DNA of 15,027 nucleotides, from the NCBI GenBank assembly GCA_016928125.1, contig JAFGLK010000448.1, positions 1 to 15,027 of the forward strand, written 5' to 3'. Under the pieces are notes generated by a model. That model saw nothing but the letters and a program-made list of their open reading frames with translations. It was not told the DNA's origin and searched no databases. Within the stretch, counting starts at the first letter, position 1. Each line of letters starts with the position of its first letter. The position numbers and the translations under genes were made by a program. This document shows positions 1 through 7,400 of this stretch, piece by piece. Origin of the DNA: Anaerolineae bacterium (GTDB lineage: Bacteria > Chloroflexota > Anaerolineae > UBA1429).

Positions 1-311
1 CGTCGGAAGATCATCTGCATCTTCCACTGGAAAAAGATCGTCTTCCCGTCTCCCACCGCGCTGAGAATATCCATGTTGAGCTGCTCGCAGCGCCTGGTCA
101 GTCGATGACACAGCGCCACAAAGGCCTCGATCCCCTCGATCCGCTGGACGCTATCCTGAAACACGATCTTGTCGTCATAGTAGGGAAAGATGTGCGACCA
201 GTCGGGCTTGCCCTGGCGGTTATAGGTCCTGGACCAGAGCTCCCGCACGAGCGCAGGTGTCAGGGGATCGAGCCGACCGCTTGCCGTGGGCGCACCAGCT
301 TCCGCCATCAT
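1..311 (-). CDS. SnoaL-like / NTF2-fold domain protein (3' end outside the window)
   Basis: Leftward reading frame, open from an ATG at 311 to the window edge (103 codons visible). The peptide begins MMAEAG, then has segments such as WSHIFPYYDDKIVFQDSVQRIEG, GIEAFVALCHRLTRRC and, at the edge, FFQWKMQMIFR. This is the helix-then-curved-sheet pattern of the NTF2/SnoaL superfamily: an N-terminal helix, an 'F...D..V..IEG' strand, a helix with Phe/Leu, then a strand with a Trp-containing W-x-M core. Such proteins are small cytoplasmic proteins, either catalytic (isomerase, hydratase) or ligand-binding, so the substrate cannot be named. The start at 311 is supported by GGGAGGT seven bases upstream; a second ATG at 308 is equally in frame. 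A perfect TATAAT lies 45 bp upstream. The last part of the domain is cut by the window edge. Family call moderately sure, function unknown. Confidence 0.7.
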   Translation of the reverse strand, partial: MMAEAGAPTASGRLDPLTPALVRELWSRTYNRQGKPDWSHIFPYYDDKIVFQDSVQRIEGIEAFVALCHRLTRRCEQLNMDILSAVGDGKTIFFQWKMQMIFR

Positions 312-355
312 GTGAGCGACCTCCCACCGTGGAAGACATGGCAGAGTTGTCGCGG

Positions 356-385
356 ATTATAATACGATTTGCGGCGTCTGAGAAA
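356..385 (-). promoter_or_regulatory. Candidate sigma-70-type promoter of the SnoaL-like gene
   Basis: On the minus strand a perfect TATAAT (plus 356-361) follows TTTCTC (plus 380-385) with an 18-bp spacer. This would start transcription about 38 bases before the ATG at 311. The -35 box is weak. The plus strand also reads TATAAT at 358-363, because the core ATTATAAT is nearly symmetrical, so a rightward start for the esterase operon from the same spot is possible; no good rightward -35 is visible. Confidence 0.4.
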
Positions 386-631
386 CCCAACTCGGCGCGC
401 CGCTGGTCGGCGTCTAGCCGTCACAGAATCGGAGCTTCGCTTAGCGCCAGACGGCGTGGCCGCTGCCATTCGGGCAGTATGAGGTATCTGCCGCGTCCGC
501 TATCATTTTCCTGGTATGTGTAGCATAATGGCAGTGCCTCGCCCGAGGTTGGTGCGGGTGGTCGGGAGGCGGCCCGCGTCCCAGGAGGGCAATTCCCATG
601 TTGAGAGGCAAACATACGAGGAGAACAGACC
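386..631. other. Intergenic region between divergent genes
   Basis: With the promoter stretch before it, this forms a 320-bp gap between the SnoaL-like gene and the rightward esterase gene. I see no convincing coding frame. It holds a CATAAT at 524-529 that could be a rightward -10 box but lacks a recognisable -35, a small inverted repeat CCTCG-CC-CGAGG at 537-548, and the GAGGAGA ribosome binding site of the esterase just before 632. Regulation of the operon presumably lies here. Confidence 0.4.
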
Positions 632-1456
632 ATGGCACTGATCATGCTCAACTTTGAGAGTCAGTATCTGAATGGCAACACGCAGGTGAGCATCATCCTG
701 CCGGACAAACCTCGCGACCAGGCGCCCGGTTCGTTCTATGGCAGCGGCCAAAAGTACCCCGTTCTCTGGCTCCTCCACGGCACATACGGCGACCACAGCG
801 ACTGGGTGCGCAAGTCGAGCATCGAGATCTATGCCCGCGAACTGGACCTGATCGTCGTCATGCCCAGTGCGCTGAACAGCGACTACTCGAACTGGGACGC
901 CTGTATGATGGGCTATGCCATGTTCGATTACCTGACCGAAGAGCTCATGCCCCTGGTCTACAACTGGCTCCCCGCGTCAGACCGCCGCGCGGACAACTTT
1001 ATCGCCGGCCTCTCCATGGGCGGTCGTGGCACGCTCGGATACGCCCTGGCTCATCCGGACAAATTCGCCGCCGCGGCCGTGCTTTCCTCGGCGGCCCGTA
1101 ACTACGAGCGCATCCTCGCCAGCCCGGAGGCCACCCAGGACAGGCGCCTGGCGAATCGGCTGCGCAACTATGGCGGCCCAGAAGCGTTCCTGAACTCCAA
1201 CGAGAACACCTGGCGAATGCTGGGCGAGATGGTTCATCGCGTGGATCTGCCTCGCATCTACTGCGCCTGTGGCACACAAGACCACCTGTACGACTGGTAC
1301 CGCGAGTTCAAGGCCTACGCCCAGGAGATCGGCGCCGACATCACCTTTGAGGAGATCGAGGGCTACGGCCACGAATGGCGCTTCTGGGATCTCACCATCC
1401 AGAAGGCGCTGGCGTTCTTTGGCCTCGAGAAGGCAGATTCTGACCATCCCTTCTGA
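632..1456 (+). CDS. Esterase D / tributyrin-esterase-like alpha/beta hydrolase
   Basis: A 274-residue serine hydrolase of the putative-esterase family (EstA, esterase D, CE1-like acetyl/feruloyl esterases). Visible landmarks in order: the oxyanion-hole HGTYGD after strand VLWLLHG (47-53), the nucleophile elbow GLSMGG (Ser128), an acid candidate in CGTQDHLYD (Asp217, less likely Asp221), and the catalytic His in GYGHEWRFWD (His247). The motif order and about 270 residues are normal for the family. No signal peptide is present, so it should be cytoplasmic. The start at 632 has GAGGAGA about ten bases upstream; an internal ATG twelve bases later is less well placed. It is the first gene of a rightward run, 80 bp before a CE15-like esterase and followed by a glycosidase. 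That suggests it removes acetyl or hydroxycinnamoyl groups from sugar oligomers. Detoxification of formaldehyde adducts or lipid ester cleavage are alternatives. Confidence 0.85.
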   Translation: MALIMLNFESQYLNGNTQVSIILPDKPRDQAPGSFYGSGQKYPVLWLLHGTYGDHSDWVRKSSIEIYARELDLIVVMPSALNSDYSNWDACMMGYAMFDYLTEELMPLVYNWLPASDRRADNFIAGLSMGGRGTLGYALAHPDKFAAAAVLSSAARNYERILASPEATQDRRLANRLRNYGGPEAFLNSNENTWRMLGEMVHRVDLPRIYCACGTQDHLYDWYREFKAYAQEIGADITFEEIEGYGHEWRFWDLTIQKALAFFGLEKADSDHPF

Positions 1457-1536
1457 TGCCGGACGCCGAAAGCCTGCTCAGCCAGGGCCCGATGCGATTC
1501 GCGGCTAAGCTATTGAGGCTCACATGGAGGTGAAGC

Positions 1537-2811
1537 GTGACGCAAGATCGAGCTCAGAGACCGCAGCCGCCCAGTGGCCTGCCTCCCAACGCCAACTATG
1601 ACGAGGCGCTGGTGCCCCCCTACCAACTGCCAAACCCGCTGGTGTCCGCCGACGGCAGTCCCGTCAGCGACGCCCGCATGTGGACGGAGAGACGTCGGCC
1701 TGAGATCCTGGGGTTGTTTGAGGAGCAGGTGTACGGCCGCGCGCCGGCCAGGCCCGAGGGCCTGAGCTTTGAGACGACCTCGGTCGTCCGAGATGCCCTG
1801 GACGGGCGTGCGACGCGCAAAGAGGTATCGATTCACCTCCCGGGCAAAACCGAGCACACCATCGAGGTCTTGATCTACATTCCCAACCATCGCTCGAGCC
1901 CAGCGCCCGCCTTTGTTGGGCTCACCTATCTCGGCAATCAGGAGGTCCATCCCGATCCCGGCATCACACTCTACCGCGGCTGGGTGCCCGATTGGCGCAT
2001 CCGCGGCCTGGACACGGGCGTCCAGAACCACCGCGCCAGCGAGGCATCGCGCGGGGCGCTGGCGGCCGGCTGGTGCGTCGAGCAGATCCTGGCGCGGGGC
2101 TATGCCCTAGCCACCGCCTGTACTGGCGACCTGGATCCCGATTGGGACGATGGGTTCCAGAATGGTCTGCATCCCCTCTTCAGTCGCCCTGGACAGACGC
2201 GGCCGGCGCCCGATGAATGGGGCACGCTGGGCGCCTGGGCCTGGGGTATGAGCCGCATTCTGGACTGTCTGGAGCGGGACGAGGAAATCGACGCGCGCCG
2301 CGTGATCGCCATGGGCACCTCGCGTCTGGGCAAGACGGCCCTGTGGGCCGGGGCGCAGGATGAGCGTTTCGCTCTGACCATCCCGAACGAGTCGGGGTGC
2401 GGCGGGGCGGCCCTCTCTCGCCGACGCTTTGGGGAGACGGTGGCCCGGATCAACTCCACTTTCCCACACTGGTTCTGCGCCAACTTCAGGCAGTACAACG
2501 ATCGCGAAAATGCCTTGCCCGTCGACCAGCACATGCTCATCGCGTTGGTGGCCCCGCGCCCGGTCTATGTGGCCAGCGCCGAGGAGGATCTATGGTCCGA
2601 CCCGCGCGGCGAGTTCCTGGCCGCCCAACACGCCGCGCCCGTGTACCGCCTGCTGGGCACCGACGGCCTGGCGGCGGAAGACCTGCCGGGCCTGCATCAG
2701 CCGATCACCAGCACCATTGGGTATCACATCCGCGCTGGCGGGCACGGCATCACGGAATACGACTGGCAGCGTTTCATGGACTTTGCCGATCTGCATCTGG
2801 GCAAGGCGTAG
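1537..2811 (+). CDS. CE15-type glucuronoyl (4-O-methylglucuronoyl methyl) esterase-like hydrolase
   Basis: A 424-residue alpha/beta hydrolase. The key motif is G-T-S-R-L-G-K (260-266), the carbohydrate esterase 15 version of the nucleophile elbow (GxSRxGK) with Ser262. It is followed by PNESGCGGA with acid candidate Glu285, the [11 protein letters not shown] block (311-321), a second acid candidate near Asp355 ([13 protein letters not shown]), and His403 in AGGHGIT. The 23-residue spacing from Ser to the NES glutamate fits bacterial CE15 enzymes, which cleave the ester between glucuronate on xylan and lignin alcohols. Many close relatives are annotated only as acetylxylan esterases. Start is GTG at 1537, with GGAGG six bases upstream and no better ATG. 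No signal peptide is seen, unlike most lignocellulose-acting CE15 enzymes, so it probably acts on imported oligomers or another uronate ester. It sits between an esterase and a glycosidase with 80-bp gaps on each side. Confidence 0.85.
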   Translation: MTQDRAQRPQPPSGLPPNANYDEALVPPYQLPNPLVSADGSPVSDARMWTERRRPEILGLFEEQVYGRAPARPEGLSFETTSVVRDALDGRATRKEVSIHLPGKTEHTIEVLIYIPNHRSSPAPAFVGLTYLGNQEVHPDPGITLYRGWVPDWRIRGLDTGVQNHRASEASRGALAAGWCVEQILARGYALATACTGDLDPDWDDGFQNGLHPLFSRPGQTRPAPDEWGTLGAWAWGMSRILDCLERDEEIDARRVIAMGTSRLGKTALWAGAQDERFALTIPNESGCGGAALSRRRFGETVARINSTFPHWFCANFRQYNDRENALPVDQHMLIALVAPRPVYVASAEEDLWSDPRGEFLAAQHAAPVYRLLGTDGLAAEDLPGLHQPITSTIGYHIRAGGHGITEYDWQRFMDFADLHLGKA

Positions 2812-2891
2812 CTTGGGGACGGATGACGGCGGCGAGATCATCGCCCCGTCGCTGGCCCTCGCACGATGCCCGCACATGAAGGAGGAGCTCT

Positions 2892-4037
2892 ATGCCACCC
2901 TTTACCCGCGTTCCCAAGGATCTTTCCGGTGTTCGTGGATTCAACTATCAGTCGGCCGCCACGCCTCACCACACGGAGCATTGGCTCCACTACAATCCCG
3001 CCCACACCGACTTTGAGCTCGACCTGGCCGTACGGCTCAACCTGAATCAGGTGCGGGTGTTCATCACCCACGATGCGTATGCCCAGGGCAGAGCGCCTTT
3101 CCTGGAGCGGCTGCTCCACTTTGTGCGCGCCGCCCATGTGCGCCACATGGGCGTCATGCCTACCATCATGTATCCTTTCGATGTCGTGCTGCGCGGTTCG
3201 TCTGCATGGCCGGCGTTCCGGGAGTTCGCCCAGGATCTCGTGCAGACCGTCTCGCCGGAACCTGGGCTGGCCTTCTGGGACGTGTCGAACGAGCCCGACT
3301 ACACCGGCCGGCGTGGGCCTGAGGTGGCCAGCCTAAGGATGGACCACGCCCGCTACATGGCCGACCTCTTTCACGAGCTCGACCCGGTCACGCCCGTCAC
3401 GATCGGCGCCACCTTTGTGCCCGGCATGACCGCGATGGCCGACTCGATGGATGTGCTATCGTTCCATGATTACTCCTCCACCCGCGCCGAGATCAGGGCC
3501 AACATCGAGAAGGCCAAGAAGTTCGCGCTTCAGGTGGGTAAGCCCGTGTTCGATACCGAGTTGGGCTGTCTGTGTCGCGCCAACCCGTATGACATCGCCC
3601 TGCAGGAACACATGCGCGCCGGCATCGGCTGGTACATCTGGGAGCTGATGATCACCGGCCAATGGGGCAACGTGCACGGCGTGTTCTATCAGGACGGAAG
3701 CGTGCGCGATCCGTCCATCGCGGCCGCCGTGCTCGGGTTCTTCCGCAACCGTGGGCCAGACATCGTGCCAGCCTTCCCCGATCGGGAGGGCCACGTCACG
3801 AGGGTCGTTGGCGAGATTGAGGCCTGGCTGGCCCAGGATGATGCCGACTGGGAGGAGGGGATGCGCCTGGCCGAGGTGGCCGCGCACCTGCTCGAGGCTG
3901 GGGAGTTGGTGCCCATGCGCGAACCGCCCACCCGCCAGGTGTACCGGCTGCGCGACGCGGAGCCCGAGATGCCCAGCCTCTGCGCGCTGCTACGAGACTT
4001 TGCCGATACGCTCAGGCCCTACAGGAGGCCAGATTAG
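2892..4037 (+). CDS. (beta/alpha)8-barrel glycoside hydrolase, GH5/clan-A-like
   Basis: A 381-residue protein with a clan GH-A type barrel. The first strand GVRGFNYQ (13-20) is followed by QVRVFITH (53-60) and MPTIMYPFD (89-97). Strand 4 ends in WDVSNEPD, where Glu134 is the expected acid/base after the classical Asn. Later come LSFHDYS (189-195) and VFDTELGC with Glu223 as the expected nucleophile, then WYIWELM (247-253). The barrel is complete by about residue 290. The last 90 residues form a mostly helical, charged tail of unknown role. There is no signal peptide, so a cytoplasmic oligosaccharidase is likely; the exact sugar cannot be read from sequence. The start has GGAGGAG four bases upstream. 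Third gene of the esterase run, suggesting cooperation: esterases strip side groups, then this enzyme cuts or trims the backbone. Confidence 0.8.
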   Translation: MPPFTRVPKDLSGVRGFNYQSAATPHHTEHWLHYNPAHTDFELDLAVRLNLNQVRVFITHDAYAQGRAPFLERLLHFVRAAHVRHMGVMPTIMYPFDVVLRGSSAWPAFREFAQDLVQTVSPEPGLAFWDVSNEPDYTGRRGPEVASLRMDHARYMADLFHELDPVTPVTIGATFVPGMTAMADSMDVLSFHDYSSTRAEIRANIEKAKKFALQVGKPVFDTELGCLCRANPYDIALQEHMRAGIGWYIWELMITGQWGNVHGVFYQDGSVRDPSIAAAVLGFFRNRGPDIVPAFPDREGHVTRVVGEIEAWLAQDDADWEEGMRLAEVAAHLLEAGELVPMREPPTRQVYRLRDAEPEMPSLCALLRDFADTLRPYRRPD

Positions 4038-4055
4038 GGCGTCGGCGCATGCCAA

Positions 4056-4096
4056 GAGAGTCGACCCAGAGGGAGACTGCCTCCGGGTCGACTCTC
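4056..4096. terminator. Perfect 12-bp-arm hairpin between convergent genes
   Basis: GAGAGTCGACCC (4056-4067) and its exact complement (4085-4096) enclose a 17-base loop that can itself form a GGAG/CTCC stem. It lies 18 bp after the glycosidase stop and 31 bp from the stop of the convergent beta-helix lipoprotein gene, so it could end transcription from both sides. There is no T-tract on either strand, so it may act as a transcript-end stabiliser rather than a classical intrinsic terminator. Confidence 0.55.
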
Positions 4097-4127
4097 GCCC
4101 CAGACGTTGCCCGTCACAGCGCAGGTC

Positions 4128-6083
4128 TCAGCGTCTTCCGCCCCCTCGCCCGCCGCCTGGGCCAAAGCGGCTCGGTGAGCCTACGCCCGTCACGATGCTG
4201 GAGATGGTAAAGCGGGCGATCTCCGTGCCGCCACTGTAGCTGCCGCCGGAATAGAGGCCGTCGGCCAAGGCGCCCGTCGAGCTCCCGCCGGAGAAGACCA
4301 CATAGCTCGTGCCGTTGTCCAGCTCCGGCGAACTGAGCGCCACCGATTGGAAGGAACGCAGCGGCTCGAAGGTCAGGATGTCCTCGCCTTGGTCCGACGC
4401 GATGTGGAACAACGTGCCCGCCGAGAGCGCCGAGGGCAGGTTCACCAGCACGGCGCGCTGGCTCGAGGAGGCATCCGGCGCTTGCGCCATGCCCGAGCTC
4501 CCCGCCGCCACCAGGAACCCCCCGCTCATCGTGAACCTGCCGTCATAGTCCAGGGCCCCGTTCATGTTGCTGGTGGGGCCATGCACGATCAGGATGCCCC
4601 CGCTCATGGTGACATGGCCGTTGATGTCCAGCCCATCGCCTGAGGCGTCCACCGCGATGTATCCGCCGCTGATGTCGAGATACTGATTCCCGCTCAAGCT
4701 GAAGCTGTTCTGCCCCGGCCGCCCGCCCAGGGCAGAGCCATCGTTGCCACCCGCCACGTTGAGGCCATCATCGCTGGACACGATGTGGATGTTCCCGTCG
4801 CCAATGGTGATGACCGCGCTCTCGATGCCCTCATAGGATTGGGCGATGGTGATCTGGCCGCCGCGAATGGTCACCTCAGCGTCCGCGTGGATGCCATCGT
4901 CGCCCGAGGCGATCGCGATCGTCCCGCCCGTGATCGTCAGGCTATCGTTCGAATGGATCGCATCGTCCGACGAGTCGATCTGGATGCTCCCGCCCTCGAT
5001 CGTCACCTCGGCGCCAGCCTTGATGCCCTTGGCACTGCCCTCGTCACTGGGGGTCTGGTCGCTCTGCGCTGCGCCTCTGCCAGGCGGCGCCCAGTTCCCC
5101 CAGCCGCTGCCCTGGCTGCTGCTATTCACGCTGCCGCCACCGGTGGAAAGTGTGATGTCGCCCCCGCGGACGGTCACGCGCGTCTCGGCCTCGATGCCGT
5201 CCTCACCGGCCGTGATGTCCAGCCTCCCTCCCTCGATCGACACGATCCCCTCGTCTGGGTCCTCGTCGTTGTTCGATTCGATCCCGTCCCCGGCGGCGGT
5301 CACCTGGATCGTCCCGCCCGTGATCGAGAGCGAGTCCCTGCCCCGAATCCCGTCCGCAACCGAGTCGACGCGGATCGTCCCGCCGGTGATGGCTAGATCA
5401 TCCTTGCTGGTGATGGCGTCGTGATAGTTCGCGGTGATGATTAGAGCCCCATGGCCGCTGATCGTCAGATCATCCTTGCTGAACAGCGTCGCGTTGGGTT
5501 CATCCTCATCCGGGCTCGCGTAGACGTACGCTTCGCCGTCTGTCAGGCGGTTCTCTGTGCCCTCCGTCAGGTGCACCACGACCTTCTCTGCGCTCATCAC
5601 AACCAGGGGAGCGCTCGTCGTGCAGGTTAGGTCCAGCCCACTCAGAATCAGCGTGACAGCCTGCTTGTCCTCGGTATCCACAAGGATCTGGCCGTCGTCC
5701 AGGCTGCCGCTGATCTCGTAGGCGCCCGCAGCAGTGATCGTGACAACGTTCCCTCCCGCCGACGCGCCTCGGCCTTCCACCGCAATCGGGTCGCCTAACG
5801 TGATGCGGGTCGCCCCCGAGAGATCGGGCGCCTCGGCGACCGGGACCTCAGTGGCGGCAACCGTCCTGACCGCCTCCGTAGCAGCAGCCGTGGCCGCCTG
5901 GCTTCCGCTCTTCGCTGCCGTTGGCGCCGCGACCTCCTGACGCATGACCGCGGTCGCCGTGTCTGTGGCCTCCGCCGCGGGCGCGACCATCTCCCCCGTC
6001 GGGCTGACCACCGCCAGCGTACAGCCCGTGGCGCTCAACAGCATGGTCAGAAGCAAAGCCACGGCAAGCACTCGTTTCATCAT
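4128..6083 (-). CDS. Lipoprotein with Cthe_2159/DUF4353-like carbohydrate-binding beta-helix
   Basis: A 651-residue exported lipoprotein. Residues 1-20 are a hydrophobic signal ending in lipobox ATG-Cys21. An Ala/Thr/Glu-rich linker runs to about residue 93. The rest is a long repeat region of 20-30-residue coils with the pattern '(L/V)TI-x-GG-x-I-x-I-x-S-x-x-DGI', seen about ten or eleven times, such as SITGGTIQVTAAGDGIES. This pattern matches the Cthe_2159 family (carbohydrate-binding domain, DUF4353), described as a right-handed parallel beta-helix that binds acidic polysaccharide with calcium. Binding here is inferred. A loop rich in Gly/Ser/Pro interrupts the coils near residues 325-355, and the tail is Gly/Arg-rich. 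The frame can be extended upstream to 6341, but 6083 is chosen because AGAGGGA lies seven bases before it and the signal peptide starts there; 6080 is also possible. Likely tethered on the outer face, where it could capture polysaccharide or mediate adhesion. Confidence 0.8.
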   Translation of the reverse strand: MMKRVLAVALLLTMLLSATGCTLAVVSPTGEMVAPAAEATDTATAVMRQEVAAPTAAKSGSQAATAAATEAVRTVAATEVPVAEAPDLSGATRITLGDPIAVEGRGASAGGNVVTITAAGAYEISGSLDDGQILVDTEDKQAVTLILSGLDLTCTTSAPLVVMSAEKVVVHLTEGTENRLTDGEAYVYASPDEDEPNATLFSKDDLTISGHGALIITANYHDAITSKDDLAITGGTIRVDSVADGIRGRDSLSITGGTIQVTAAGDGIESNNDEDPDEGIVSIEGGRLDITAGEDGIEAETRVTVRGGDITLSTGGGSVNSSSQGSGWGNWAPPGRGAAQSDQTPSDEGSAKGIKAGAEVTIEGGSIQIDSSDDAIHSNDSLTITGGTIAIASGDDGIHADAEVTIRGGQITIAQSYEGIESAVITIGDGNIHIVSSDDGLNVAGGNDGSALGGRPGQNSFSLSGNQYLDISGGYIAVDASGDGLDINGHVTMSGGILIVHGPTSNMNGALDYDGRFTMSGGFLVAAGSSGMAQAPDASSSQRAVLVNLPSALSAGTLFHIASDQGEDILTFEPLRSFQSVALSSPELDNGTSYVVFSGGSSTGALADGLYSGGSYSGGTEIARFTISSIVTGVGSPSRFGPGGGRGGGRR

Positions 6084-6204
6084 CGATCTATCCCTCTCAA
6101 ACATGACGGCTATCGTCCGAGGCTCCCTTACCCTGCCCAGACGCGCAGCGCACGGGCCTTTGGATCTGGCTCGATTCCTCTGGCCCCCTGATTGTACTCC
6201 AGAA

Positions 6205-6225
6205 CTGTTCAGGAATTGTGAACAG
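6205..6225. promoter_or_regulatory. Operator-like inverted repeat between divergent genes
   Basis: CTGTTCA and TGAACAG form a perfect 7-bp inverted repeat separated by 7 bases, in the 290-bp gap between the beta-helix lipoprotein (leftward) and the protease fragment (rightward). The octamer GAATTGTG occurs inside it (6213-6220) and again exactly 22 bp later (6235-6242), about two helical turns. On the minus strand a TACAAT -10-like box (plus 6191-6196) lies next to it, so a bound repressor would cover the promoter of the lipoprotein. The binding protein is unknown. Confidence 0.45.
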
Positions 6226-6373
6226 ACGGTTGGCGAATTGTGCATCTTCGCAGGCGGACGCAGGATGCGGCACGCAGCGCAGGCGGGCCGGCGAGACAGA
6301 TGCTTCGGAGGGGTGGGCGCTTTCGCGCCCAGAACCAGCAATCTTTCTCATAGAGATGAAAGAGGATCAGAGC

Positions 6374-6574
6374 ATGAGAGGGAAGCCAAAGTGGATTGTG
6401 GTAATCGTGGCGGTCTCACTGGCACTGCAAGGCGGCCTGAGTGTCATGGCCATCACCAACGGACAGCTGGACGGTGACAGTCAGCCATATGCCGGGCTGC
6501 TGGCCTTTGGCGTGGAAACGGACGATGGGTTTGTCCCATACCAGAGATGCAGTGGGGCGCTGATTGCCCCGACA
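6374..6574 (+). pseudogene. 5' remnant of a secreted trypsin-like (S1) serine protease
   Basis: The ATG at 6374 has GAGG eight bases upstream. The peptide has a signal sequence (residues 1-26, Lys/Arg then a hydrophobic stretch, ending SVMA). It continues as a typical mature S1 N-terminus: ITNGQLDGDSQPYAGLLAF (27-45) and CSGALIAPT (59-67). In the family this is directly followed by a hydrophobic strand and TAGHC or TAAHC, carrying the catalytic His. Here it changes to AGAGLLPVCAQ, and the reading frame runs on to 6787 only as antisense of the permease gene. The His, Asp and Ser of the triad are all missing. No other frame picks the protease up again, and the wtpB stop lies 37 bp further on. 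I read it as a protease gene truncated by a deletion or rearrangement, not a frameshift. Confidence 0.75.
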
Positions 6575-6611
6575 GCAGGAGCCGGTTTACTCCCCGTCTG
6601 TGCGCAAGTTC

Positions 6612-7400
6612 TCAGCAGTCTGGCGTCACCAGCCCCAGCAGCAGGAACACCCCCAGCGCCACCAGCATCAGCAGCGCCGCCAGTGGCGTGGCATAGGCCA
6701 GGCCAAAACCCTGGAAACGCTCGTACACCAACACGGCCAGCGTGGGCCGATGGTAGGCCAGCAGCACCACCGCGCCAAACTCGCTGATCCCCCGTGCCCA
6801 CATGAGCAGCGCGCCCGCAGCGATACCCCGCCGGGCCAGGGGCAATGTCACGTGCCACAGCACACCCAGGGGCGAGGCTCCATCCACCAGCGCGGCCTGC
6901 TCCAGATCCACATCCACCGCCGCGATGGCCTCGCGCGCCGTGGCCACCAGAAACGGGACCCCCACAAAGAGCAGCGCCACCACGATGCCGGGCAGGCGGT
7001 CCGTCAGGGCGATGCCCAGGCTCGAGAGAGGCCACCCCAAAGGACCGCGCGCGCCATATGTGAGCAGCAGCGCCACGCCTGCCGAGGTGTGCGGGATGAT
7101 CACCGGCAGCCCCAGCAGCCCCTCAACCAGCCTGCGCCCGCGAAAGCGGCGCCGCGCCATCAGATAGGCCAGCGGCACGCCGGTGATCAGCCCCACGCCG
7201 CAGGCCAACGCCGCGCCGCCAAAGGTCACCTGCGCCGAGCGCAGCACTTGAGGGTCCGCGGCCGTAGCGCCCAGGCTCGCTGGCGAGCTGCTCACCGGGA
7301 TGTAGAGGATCGGCAACGCCAAAAAGAGCACCAGCACGCCCGACAGGGCGGCCATGCCGGCGGTAAACGCGCGCAGGCCCTGGCTCAGCCGGCCACGCAT
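6612..7400 (-). CDS. wtpB: Tungstate/molybdate ABC transporter permease (WtpB/ModB-like)
   Basis: A 262-residue inner-membrane permease with about six hydrophobic segments (near 14-36, 57-81, 94-116, 135-154, 191-215, 233-258). The cytoplasmic EAA loop that docks on the ATPase is visible as EQAALVDGASPLGVLWHVTLP (167-187). After it come GISEFGAVVLLAY (204-216) and LVYERFQGFGL (224-234), which resemble WtpB/ModB proteins. The ATG lies inside the end of the wtpA-like gene: ATGCGTGGCCGGCTGA is both the start of this gene and the stop of the former, a 16-bp overlap that implies translational coupling. No clear ribosome binding site is seen of its own. The expected ATPase gene (wtpC/modC) should follow, but downstream sequence is the antisense of a protease remnant. 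The permease therefore needs an ATPase encoded elsewhere, or the system is inactive. Confidence 0.85.
   Translation of the reverse strand: MRGRLSQGLRAFTAGMAALSGVLVLFLALPILYIPVSSSPASLGATAADPQVLRSAQVTFGGAALACGVGLITGVPLAYLMARRRFRGRRLVEGLLGLPVIIPHTSAGVALLLTYGARGPLGWPLSSLGIALTDRLPGIVVALLFVGVPFLVATAREAIAAVDVDLEQAALVDGASPLGVLWHVTLPLARRGIAAGALLMWARGISEFGAVVLLAYHRPTLAVLVYERFQGFGLAYATPLAALLMLVALGVFLLLGLVTPDC

Noticed and set aside
4785..5424. Rightward frames with 'DDAI/RPARDR' type repeats
   Set aside because: The repeats mirror the coils of the beta-helix lipoprotein on the other strand; no independent coding evidence.
6084..6341. Upstream extension of the beta-helix lipoprotein (start at 6341 or 6104)
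   Set aside because: The added residues are Arg/Pro/Cys-rich with no domain, and the ribosome site and lipoprotein signal both point to 6083.
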